This document shows positions 25,377 through 34,900 of a stretch of 48,620 nucleotides of DNA, piece after piece. The stretch comes from Armatimonadota bacterium (GTDB lineage Bacteria > Armatimonadota > UBA5829 > DTLH01): positions 1 to 48,620 of the forward strand of contig JAKPFN010000114.1 in NCBI GenBank assembly GCA_029551395.1, given 5' to 3'. Within the stretch, counting starts at the first letter, position 1, and each line of letters begins with the position of its first letter. The notes beneath the pieces were generated by a model. That model made no database searches. It was not told the DNA's origin and saw only the letters and a list, made by a program, of their open reading frames with translations. A program made the translations under genes and the position numbers.

Positions 25377-27005
25377 ATGAAACAGCTCAGAAGTAATCGG
25401 GGTACCTCTATAGTAGAGGTGCTGGTTGTGATGGTGGTGCTGCTTGTAGGCATCATGACTGTTATCAGGCTGTTCCCCTATGGCTTCAAGTCAGTGCGGC
25501 ACGCGGAAAACATGACTTTTGCCAGCAGGCTTGCTCAGTATGAAATCGAACGCTGGAAGAATAATCCAGCCAACCTGCCTGAGGGTACGCTGCCGATAAG
25601 CAATCCTGATACAGGTGATCCGATAGTTTTGGATAATTTGTCCCCGGTGCCTCCGCTGGATGATGAGAAAGTCTCAAGCTTCAGGAGAATCATAGGAGAA
25701 ACTACACGTATTCCGTTTGGTGGTTGGTCTAATCAGCCGGTAAATGGATCGTTTTATACATTGGCATTTGCACCAATTGATGAACGCGCTCCTCTGGCTA
25801 TTAGAGGCAGCGACCTGTCCAGACGAATATTTGACTCAGATAATACCAATGGGCCGCAGCCGTGGAATATTCTCAGGTCTTATCAGTATGCTATCGATTA
25901 TGATAGCAGAAAGATCTGCTTCCGAAGCGTTGGTCAGGCAAGAGTCTACTATCTGACATGCTCCTGGTGGGAATTTGATCCAGGTGGAGATCCGGTACTC
26001 CGTACGGCTACCAATATTAAAATCGATGTTGCAGCCAATACGAATAACTGGATTAATATACCTATTCCCACCGGCTCAGGTTTCCTGGGAATGGATGCTT
26101 ATAGCGACACGGTAAGCCGTGGTTTTATGGAAATACCGTCGGCATCTAGCTTCTCATCAGATCCGTATGAATATAAGCTAATCAGCAGCGTGTTGGGTAT
26201 TATCGAGTTCAACCCGCTTGGCTTTTTCCAGACGGAGTTCGGCCAGCAGTTGGAAGCCAGGATCGATTATGACATCCTGGATCCACAGATTATCCGAGAG
26301 GATAAACGGGTGCCGACAGTGCCTGCTTCTGAACCTTACCGTGTAGCCTTGACATTGAACAATATCAAGGAGAAAGATGTAACTATAGACCCCGATGGCA
26401 ATCTATATGGGGGAATCTATCCTACAGCAGGTATTGATGTTGATGTATTAGCTGTCGACCTGGCTACAGCACTCCCGATTAACATTGCGCCGGCGTGGAT
26501 TAATCACAAAGACGGAATAATCGAGTTTCCAGCGCAAGTGACTTTATCCACTACCGGGATCAGTGTTCCTGTAGCAGGCCGAAATATCCGGTTCTTCTAT
26601 AAAGCTGAAGGTGACTGGTCTATGCAGTTCCACAAGGCATACTCTCAGTTCGATAGAGAGACGGACCTGAGTAGTCATCTTACTTATAAGACTTATAAAA
26701 TTACTGCCGGATCACCAAAGACTATCTACCTTGCTGCTTGCAACGCAAACAATACCATTTCTGTTGATTATGAGTGTGTGATAAACGGTCAGAAGCGGAA
26801 GATCGTAGGAGAATGCCATAAGACATCGGATTCTTTGACTAACGTAAATGGCCAGGACTGCACGTACTTCGATTTGAAATATGAGCCGACAAGGATTTTC
26901 TCTGTAAAAGGTGTTTCAGCCAAAGCACGTGTGGCGTGGAGAGATGGCGAACGCTGGCGGTATGTCGATCTGGATACAATCCTGGTGAGAAAACCAACTG
27001 AGTAA
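25377..27005 (+). CDS. Large PilV/GspI-like minor prepilin
   Basis: Starts MKQLRSNRG with cleavage before TSIVE (Glu at +5, Thr instead of the usual Phe at +1), then a hydrophobic helix ending in RLFPYGFKSVRHAE, as in PilV/GspI. These are normally 120-200 residues, but this one has 542, with about 500 residues of beta-rich exported sequence containing no recognised domain. The frame is open from 25338; GGAGG five bases before the ATG at 25377 fixes the start. Second in the G/H-I-J-K-like order. Confidence 0.8.
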   Translation: MKQLRSNRGTSIVEVLVVMVVLLVGIMTVIRLFPYGFKSVRHAENMTFASRLAQYEIERWKNNPANLPEGTLPISNPDTGDPIVLDNLSPVPPLDDEKVSSFRRIIGETTRIPFGGWSNQPVNGSFYTLAFAPIDERAPLAIRGSDLSRRIFDSDNTNGPQPWNILRSYQYAIDYDSRKICFRSVGQARVYYLTCSWWEFDPGGDPVLRTATNIKIDVAANTNNWINIPIPTGSGFLGMDAYSDTVSRGFMEIPSASSFSSDPYEYKLISSVLGIIEFNPLGFFQTEFGQQLEARIDYDILDPQIIREDKRVPTVPASEPYRVALTLNNIKEKDVTIDPDGNLYGGIYPTAGIDVDVLAVDLATALPINIAPAWINHKDGIIEFPAQVTLSTTGISVPVAGRNIRFFYKAEGDWSMQFHKAYSQFDRETDLSSHLTYKTYKITAGSPKTIYLAACNANNTISVDYECVINGQKRKIVGECHKTSDSLTNVNGQDCTYFDLKYEPTRIFSVKGVSAKARVAWRDGERWRYVDLDTILVRKPTE

Positions 27006-27125
27006 CTTTTGAGTGTCAGGTGTTGATTTATACGCAGAACTCAATAAGAGAAGGTTAAAAATATTGTTCGATGGCACAGTCCGGTAAGCAAATGCAGTGG
27101 ACGGCTGGGATATGAGGTAACAAGT

Positions 27126-28892
27126 ATGAAGAAAGCAGGGACAAGAACAGGTTTTACGATAGTAGAGCTTCTCGTGGTTATTACGATCACGATTATTCTG
27201 ATGGGCCTGATCTTCGGACCTATCGTTCAGACATTTAACCTGACCCGGCGTGCCAACGCAATGGTCACTGCTCAGAATACTGCGAGAAGCACCCTGGAGC
27301 AGATCAGCCGTGAGTTGAGTCAGGCAATGTTTGTCTACGATAACTCGAATAGCCCAATTATTTTAAAACTTCAGGACTCAGATGGGTCTATTATCGATAG
27401 ACAAGTGCTTTATGCGAAGATCGATTTCATGCTGCCTAAACTCGTAATGCACTGCAACAATCCGGATCACCCTGAAAATCTGCCTAGAGACTATGAGCGA
27501 GGCGACGATGCCTGGCCGGAGTGTCCCGAGTGTGGTTCTGAAGAGGTTGAGGCCCGGCCAAAACAGCCGCTTGTTCCAAGCGGTAAGCTTGTGCGGTATT
27601 TTATTGGTTTGGCAGACCCTGATCCAACTGCAAGCACGGATATTTGCCCAGCACCAGGCGCTCGTGATTGGCCTGAAGTGGGCAGCCCGATGAATGGCTT
27701 TATTCTTTATCGTGCAGAGGTCAATCCTTACGACCCAGACCTGTTTGAGATCAATAGTAACGGACAGCCGATACTCGATGATCCGAATTTCTTCAATGCG
27801 GATAGCGGGAATGGCGAAAATGGAGAGCCTTTCTGGAAGAATTGGAAGCGGGTGGCGAGGCCGGTTGGACATGTGACTGATACTGATCTGGTAATAGTGC
27901 GGTTAGACGGGAACGATCGTATAGATACAGTTACCCCAAGCGTCCGGTTCCAACTTACTCAAGTAACTGGTGATACACTCGTTCCGACGCACATTACAGA
28001 CGAAGCTGCGGAATCACCTACAAGCATTCCGACAGTTTTCCGTGCCACTTATGGAGCATGGGGAAGCTCGATAGGTGATTGGAATACAGAACCATTTGCT
28101 GTAGCGGCAGCAAGGAAGGGCAGCGGCTCGAATACTGTCTGGTACCGGACTGCGTTCAAACAAGTTGGTAGTGATTATCAGCTTGTTATCAATGAGCATA
28201 ACGGTGGTTCAGTGAATGAGATATTCAACATAACTGCCTATCAACAAACGGGTGCATTTCCGGCTACTAATCCTCCAATTGCATACGTGGTAGATCCAGA
28301 GAGCGGCGAGGTGCAGTTCGATTTTCCAGCATCCGATGTGATCGACAGAGAAGAGATTAGAGATATGAATCTCCGGGTCATAAGGCATTGGGGCAGTAGA
28401 AGGGAAACTCCATTACGCGCTCACCGGATTCCGATGTTTGCCAGCATCGACCCTACGGATGCGTTCCAGCCAAGGATAGTTCCGGGCAGTGAAGTTGTTA
28501 TTGGGCCGGATATGACTCCCGGACTGCGTCAAGATCTGATTCGAAAAGTCAGGTATGAGCGAGTACCGTTCAACCTGGGTAATCCAGGATGCAATCAGTA
28601 TAAGATTGACTACGGTATGGATGATACTACCGGTGAGCGAGTCGGTTGGATTATCTTCAGCCCAGCATTCGATGAGGTCATCCCAGAGGAGATGGCAGGC
28701 GGTGAAGCCGCTGATATCGAGATTACCTATAAATTCCAGTGTAATCGCGATGGCGATGTGGTTGTAGCTAATTATTCGACCAAGACGCTTCTTCAGATTA
28801 CTCTGGGAATCAGATATTTTGACCGGAACTCCGGTAAAGTGCACCCGGTTGAGCTGACAAACAAGGTCCGGGTCAGGAATTTGATGAGGTAA
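27126..28892 (+). CDS. Large PilW/GspJ-like minor prepilin with Cys/His cluster
   Basis: Class III signal MKKAGTRTG with cleavage before FTIVE (Glu at +5). The helix continues into ARSTLEQISRELSQA, typical of PilW/GspJ. The total is 588 residues against about 200-350 in the family. Residues 110-136 hold Cys110, His115, Cys133 and Cys136 (C-x4-H-x17-C-x2-C), which looks like a small zinc ribbon, unusual in an exported prepilin. The remainder is beta-rich with no identified fold. GAGG lies eight bases before the ATG. Confidence 0.8.
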   Translation: MKKAGTRTGFTIVELLVVITITIILMGLIFGPIVQTFNLTRRANAMVTAQNTARSTLEQISRELSQAMFVYDNSNSPIILKLQDSDGSIIDRQVLYAKIDFMLPKLVMHCNNPDHPENLPRDYERGDDAWPECPECGSEEVEARPKQPLVPSGKLVRYFIGLADPDPTASTDICPAPGARDWPEVGSPMNGFILYRAEVNPYDPDLFEINSNGQPILDDPNFFNADSGNGENGEPFWKNWKRVARPVGHVTDTDLVIVRLDGNDRIDTVTPSVRFQLTQVTGDTLVPTHITDEAAESPTSIPTVFRATYGAWGSSIGDWNTEPFAVAAARKGSGSNTVWYRTAFKQVGSDYQLVINEHNGGSVNEIFNITAYQQTGAFPATNPPIAYVVDPESGEVQFDFPASDVIDREEIRDMNLRVIRHWGSRRETPLRAHRIPMFASIDPTDAFQPRIVPGSEVVIGPDMTPGLRQDLIRKVRYERVPFNLGNPGCNQYKIDYGMDDTTGERVGWIIFSPAFDEVIPEEMAGGEAADIEITYKFQCNRDGDVVVANYSTKTLLQITLGIRYFDRNSGKVHPVELTNKVRVRNLMR

Positions 28893-29046
28893 TAGGACGC
28901 ACTCTTTCCTGTTAAGCATGTTTTCCCTTTGGGAGAGCATCTGACGTGTGAATTATATTATATTTTATGGCAGTGGCAGGTTTTTTCTAAGGAGAGATCG
29001 TTTTCCGAGTGGCACGCCAGAAAAGGACGGGCAGAGGCGAGAGATT

Positions 29047-31803
29047 ATGATACTTACAGCCTTAAATTCAAAACGACGGCTTTCAAATGAGCATGGACAA
29101 TCCCTGATATTGGCTATCATCGTAATGTTCCTGCTTGTGTTCATTGGTGTAGTATTCGTACTATTGGTAGCCAGAAACCAGGGACGTGCTGGACGATCCA
29201 GAGACGTCCTTGAGGCCCAGTATTTGGCAGAAGCAGGCATACAATACGCAGATACTCAGTTGAGGACAAGCGAAGAAGGCGCGGACTGGCGTCCGGAGCC
29301 TGATAACCTTGGGTTCATCTATGACGAAGCTACCGGCGATTATAACCTGGATCCTGCCTGGGACCTTGCCGATCTGGCAGAGAATCATCCTGATTTTAAG
29401 TGGCTTCGACCATATTGGCCCACTGAAAGAGACTTCAACGGCGTACAGAATGCTATGGGGCCGACGGGAGGCTATACCAGCTTCAAAACAGGTGAAGGCA
29501 GGTATCTGCTTCGTGTCAGTTACAACCCGGACCCGAATGACCCAATGTCCAAATACATCAAGATAGAGTCAATCGGACGAATTGGAGTCGTGGACAAGGA
29601 TGATCCGACTACTTGGAGCGGACAGGTACGGCTGCGTCGTGAGCTGACAGCTTATAAACCAATTGGTGTCACCGATTACGCCCGGTTTATTACCAATAAA
29701 GAGAAACGTTCTGCTGAAATACCTCTAGGAGCCGCCGGACACAAGGTAAGGTTCGGTTACTACAATTCTTTGGGTGATTTTCGCGGTGCTCCAATCAGAG
29801 TCAACGGCAACCTTACATGGTATGGAAGCGAGATAGAGATAATTCTCAGAGGTAAAACATATCCAGACCGGGAAACTGGCGGCTCGCAGTTTCTGCCGAT
29901 TGATATGGTTGAGGTAGCCGGAAAGATAAGGCATGACAAGATAAAAACATCATCCGGGAGCCAACCGCTTCCTGTTATACTGCGGGAGATAGTTGACAAC
30001 GGCGCTGCGGTAGATAACCCGGTCTATCCATCAGATGGATATGGCTCAAATCCGTTCACGACCCGTAACGGTTTCTACAGGGATGGATCCAGTAGTACTG
30101 ACCGGCAGCACCATGCGAGAGGCATCAAACGGCTGGAGCCGCCGCTCATCGAGTCAAACGACTCCAAAGTACGCCGTTACATTCAGTTGACCAGAGATTC
30201 CGGTGTGTGGGTGAATGGTCCCAACGGCAACGTAAACAGCGGACGCTATGGCTGGGGTAGAGGCGTATACATAGATAACACTGATGATCTTCAGCCTAAG
30301 AGTGAAAGGCTGTTCGGCGGTTATACTCCTCGCAACGACTGGATGAAGCCTAACAATGATATGGCAAGCTACTGGCAGGGACCTTACTACGTTCCACCAG
30401 CGGTTGTTATAACGCTTAATCCTTACGATACGGATGGAGATGACGAGCCTGACATCACTATTACCAGAACGGACGTCAAATCAAGGTCCGGCAACAGTCA
30501 GTATGGTCAGAAGGCTGTTTGGTGTGATGCCGCAGGCAATCCTATGCATGACAAAGGTTCTACCATCACTATTCCGTATCCGCAAGGAACCCAGACATTC
30601 GAATATTATGACGGTTCGAATACTCAAACCATTACTATCGAGCGTAACGGTGTTATTTATGCAGAGGGCAATATCCGCATACGGGGTATGATGGCCGAAA
30701 ACAAGCAGTTGACTATAGTCTCGGGTGGAATCATCTACGTTGACGGCAATCTGCTCAAGTATAGATATGAGAACGGCCGGGTAGACCAGAGATGCGCTAT
30801 CGCACTGCTTGCCAAAGAGCACGTCTGTGTAAACACCACGCAGTTTGTCTCACTACTGAATTCTATAGGTCCGGCATCGATTGGATCAGACGCTGGCACA
30901 GGTCAGCCGCCTTATCACTTGATAATTACTCCTGAACCGGCGACGACTTTCTTCTCTACCTTCTCGTTTGGACCGCCGACAGGAAGCTGGTCGCTCACTG
31001 ACGATGTAGGTCTATTTGTCAGACACGCAGGACAGTATGGTCCGGCTTATATGACTATGAAGCTTAATAATAATTTCCTACCGATTGGTCAAGGCGGCCC
31101 GTTGGACAATCTTGGGATGCCCTTTGGGGAGTATGTCTATGGAGTTGGAGATCCCAGATACCCTGGTGCTGCTCCGGGTGTTGGAATATCGAGCTTGTTT
31201 GAGCAGCGCACCTGGGCGCTTAATAATGGCTTGAACCGAAGGATTGGTATGCCGAACTACTTTGAAGTTGCGTTGGACCAGAGTGTTTTTGTCAGAAACA
31301 ACTATCTGCTCTCTTCGTTTACCATACAACCTATGGACATCCGCATCGAAGCGATTATGTATGCCCAGAATGACTCGTTCTTCATAATTCCGGGCAACTG
31401 GTTCAATCTGAATGCAACAGATATACCGGGTTCAAACGGCAGGAATGGCACGAGAAGACCTAATGGAGTCGATCCGTCCTGGCCGTTCTTTGGTGATCCG
31501 CTTGATACAAAGATCACCATAGATGGTGCGATAACTGAGAACCTTCCAGCATCCGTAGCGGATGTGAGCGAGTGGTATTCCAAATGGAGCAATATTCCAC
31601 CGAATTATGGCAGTTCGGACAGACCAACGGCACATCCGGGAGATGGCCTGACGTTCCTTTACGACCCGATGCTGGGTTGGCCTGTCTACGATGATGGCGG
31701 CAGATTGGAACCTGTCCGCAAGGATAAATATGGCAGGGCGCTGCCTATAACGCCGCGCCTGCCTGTTTGCGAGTCACTCTACTATTACGGAGAACCTACA
31801 TAA
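29047..31803 (+). CDS. Very large PilX/GspK-like minor prepilin
   Basis: After a 17-residue basic leader ending in EHG the mature part begins QSLILAIIVMFLLV, lacking Glu at +5 as GspK does, and then shows EAQYLAEAGIQYADTQLR, the PilX signature. GspK caps the pseudopilus tip, so this protein is a candidate tip subunit. At 918 residues it is about three times the usual length. Near residue 459 DTDGDDEPD resembles a calcium-binding acidic loop. The frame is open from 28948, but the leader fits prepilins only from the ATG at 29047 (purine-rich GAGGCGAGAG upstream). Confidence 0.8.
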   Translation: MILTALNSKRRLSNEHGQSLILAIIVMFLLVFIGVVFVLLVARNQGRAGRSRDVLEAQYLAEAGIQYADTQLRTSEEGADWRPEPDNLGFIYDEATGDYNLDPAWDLADLAENHPDFKWLRPYWPTERDFNGVQNAMGPTGGYTSFKTGEGRYLLRVSYNPDPNDPMSKYIKIESIGRIGVVDKDDPTTWSGQVRLRRELTAYKPIGVTDYARFITNKEKRSAEIPLGAAGHKVRFGYYNSLGDFRGAPIRVNGNLTWYGSEIEIILRGKTYPDRETGGSQFLPIDMVEVAGKIRHDKIKTSSGSQPLPVILREIVDNGAAVDNPVYPSDGYGSNPFTTRNGFYRDGSSSTDRQHHARGIKRLEPPLIESNDSKVRRYIQLTRDSGVWVNGPNGNVNSGRYGWGRGVYIDNTDDLQPKSERLFGGYTPRNDWMKPNNDMASYWQGPYYVPPAVVITLNPYDTDGDDEPDITITRTDVKSRSGNSQYGQKAVWCDAAGNPMHDKGSTITIPYPQGTQTFEYYDGSNTQTITIERNGVIYAEGNIRIRGMMAENKQLTIVSGGIIYVDGNLLKYRYENGRVDQRCAIALLAKEHVCVNTTQFVSLLNSIGPASIGSDAGTGQPPYHLIITPEPATTFFSTFSFGPPTGSWSLTDDVGLFVRHAGQYGPAYMTMKLNNNFLPIGQGGPLDNLGMPFGEYVYGVGDPRYPGAAPGVGISSLFEQRTWALNNGLNRRIGMPNYFEVALDQSVFVRNNYLLSSFTIQPMDIRIEAIMYAQNDSFFIIPGNWFNLNATDIPGSNGRNGTRRPNGVDPSWPFFGDPLDTKITIDGAITENLPASVADVSEWYSKWSNIPPNYGSSDRPTAHPGDGLTFLYDPMLGWPVYDDGGRLEPVRKDKYGRALPITPRLPVCESLYYYGEPT

Positions 31804-31861
31804 ACGCAGGAGATGGTATTTAGCTGGCAGAAGCCGTTAAATAAAACATTGTATCCTGATA

Positions 31862-31885
31862 ATGGCCGGATTTATCCCCGGCCAT
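31862..31885 (+). other. Hairpin before the 1507-residue gene
   Basis: ATGGCCGG (31862-31869) pairs with CCGGCCAT (31878-31885) around ATTTATCC. No T run. A similar but longer hairpin lies after the same gene at 36465-36493. Confidence 0.55.
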
Positions 31886-31914
31886 AGGCACCTGTTGGTA
31901 CAGAGGTAAGGTGT

Positions 31915-34900
31915 ATGCTTATGAAACGCAGAATTGCAATTCTAGCGATAGCAACAGCGCTGTTATCGGTCATATTGGCTCAAGCTGCGTTTGCCGGAGG
32001 GCAGACGTATGTAAATAAACGTCGGGTGATAAAGGCAGGTGTTCTTGTCTGCAACACAGCTACCGGATATGCTACCCCGACTTCTCCATATGTGTTCTAC
32101 ATTATGGGCCAACGTGATGATATAAAGCCCAGAGGTTGGACATTCGTTAATCCGCTTGCCGGCGGCGGTGAAGCATTCAAGAACCGGCAAGAATACTGGT
32201 TGGTCCCTCTCAGACAGACCACTGTAGAGAATCTATCTAAATTTGATATTCTCTACCTCAGCACCAATACAGCGGTCGTTTTGAATGCAGGAGACCGTGA
32301 TAAGCTCCGCAGGTATGTTGATGGCGGCGGCTGCATCTGGGTAGATGATGGCGGCGGCATGACGTTTGCAGGCTCCGGCTTCTTCCTGCCAGGGATAAAC
32401 TTCAATTCTACAGGTGGAAGCGGAGATTATTTGATCACTCAAAAGCTGCATCCACTGATAACCAACCCGTATTGGCTAAATCCGATGGAAGTGTATTCAC
32501 TCGGGATGAACTCCTCGACGATCGTTCCAGGTTACGAAACGAATCTACCGAGTCCTACAGCGCTTGCACCGATTGTTATCAGCACAGGGCTTAGCAAAAG
32601 CGCTCCGGTTATTGCAGCTATTGAGTACGGCAGCGGCCGCGTGGTATTTACAGCAGGTGGGATAGGCAAAAAGCTGCAGGGTACTGCAACCAAATGGTCA
32701 TCTCCTGCCATGCTGGACATAAGCAACTTCAATCTGACGATGGCGGCACCTTCCAACCTGAGATTTGCTTACAATGTGGTTTCGTATGCCACAACGAGCA
32801 CCGTATTCCGCAAAGATCCTCGACGCTCGGGTGCATCAATCGATGGTCTGGGTGCGCCGCTTGTAAATAGTTGGACATACAATTCGACAACTTGGACCGG
32901 CGGTTCCGAGTCGGTAGAGAACTCTCCAGTTATTTGGAAAAACATTGTTTTCGTTACGAGTGGCGAAAGGCTTGTGGCTTTTGATGCCACACCGCAGCGT
33001 GACCTTGATATGAATGGTTTACCTGATGATGGACAAACAGATACTGGTCTCGGTTATGACATCATCTGGGAGTTTAAATGCGGAATATTGTCGAGTCCTA
33101 CGGTTGCAACTATGGTCGATCCTAAGGATATGACTCCAAAGGACTTCGTAATGGTAAATTGCAGCCAGGGACATTTACACATCTTTGAAACGCTGACATC
33201 TGATAGTAAAGGCAATATATCCGGTTCTCCTGTTGAGCGTACTAATGACCTTTGGAAACATAATATGGGTCCGGGTAATGGCAATCTTCTGCCGCCTGTA
33301 GTTGCAAATGGTTGGATATATGTTGTCGGTATGGATGCAGTAGTCTATGCATACTGCCCAGTATTAGCAGCATCAACCGGTCCAGTGCAACCAAGCCCTG
33401 CTGGTCCGGTTGTTGCACAGGTAAATACGAGTGGAAGTTGGACTCTGCCTCTGAAGGGAACAGCGAATCCCGCTCTGGAGCCACCAGTAGTAAAATTCGG
33501 GCCGACTCTTGCTATTGTTAAGAACCAGTCTACCGGTGCATTGGTCCAGATGCTCTCCGTGATTGCCAAGCCCACTGGGTCGTCACAAGGAAGAGTAGTA
33601 AACGATCATATCTACTCGCTGCCGATTTATGTATACAGCGACAGACTCCGGCCTATTTCTCCTAGTACGATGACGAATGGAGTAGGCCAGGCTATGTACC
33701 AGACGAGCTACACTACCTTCCCTATAGCGGATTATCCAAAGACTGAAGTGTGGGCTGTTGACGGAGCTGGCAATTCTATAGCAGTCACTGAGAACCACAA
33801 TACTGTAGCATCCGGTATGGTACAGATAACTGCAACAGGTGGAGTACTGCTTGGGCCTGGTACGAGGGTCTATCTTTCGTATGCAATTGACTACAGCAAA
33901 AGTAATATCAGTTATACGCCGCCTTATTACCAACTGGAGCCAGGAATCACTTCCGTGACGAATGGTATCCAAATGCCTCTCGAAGCCACAGCCACACCTG
34001 CGATTGGTGCAAATGATATGTTTTACATGGGTGTTGTTTGGCCTGATGCAAGACCTGGTGGAACTACTGGCGGTACTGGTTTTTCTTCTGTTTACGCTGT
34101 CTACTACGATGGAAATCATAGCTCAGCAAGATTAGACTGGACATACTTCCTGCATGGTGGCGGAAATATTCCTGACCCAACTTCCGGTACAGTCAATGCA
34201 GGAGGAAGTATACCTCTATCCAGCGCTGACAGGTCAAGGCTTTGGGGCATACATGCAAGAAGCAAGAACCTTGGATCTACTGGGCCACTGTTGCCGGTCA
34301 AACATCTGGAAGTAAGAGGTACTCCGGCTGTTACTAACGATAGAGTATTCGTTACAGCAACCACAAATGACCCAGGCGATCCGGGCATGCCAAAAGGGTA
34401 TCTGTTGTGTTTCAAGGCTAATCCGGAACCAGTTATAAGGTTGAACCGTCCGCTTATCGACCGGTCTAATCCTGCAAGAGAGAGGCCTATCGATGTCAGG
34501 TTGTGGCAGCCGGACCTTATGTTCAATCCGGCAGCAGCAGGACAGCCGCCGATGCTTGCTGGTTCCGTAGTGCCGTCCAATATGCTGGACAGAGAAGCCG
34601 GAACAATAACTATAAACAATTTTGCCCGACTGAGGTTACAGGGATCGGTGCCTGGCACGCCTACAGGCACTTTAAGCCTGTCGCTCCCGGTTTGGGTCTT
34701 TTTGGATGGTCAGCCTGTTCCTTTGAGTGAAATAGACCTGTCAAGTTGGGACAATCTGCTGTGGGCGCTTCCTCTGCCGCCGCATGAAAGGTCCGGTGCT
34801 GATCCAGACGCTCCCTATCGTGATCGTGTGGTTCCATGCTCTGGTTGTTCGTCATCACCCATAGTCCTTGGTGATTATGTCTACTTTACCTGTGATGATG

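Noticed and set aside
33583-34670. Two long antisense frames inside the 1507-residue gene
   Set aside because: No ribosome site or coherent protein features; the sense frame is a continuous signal-peptide protein.
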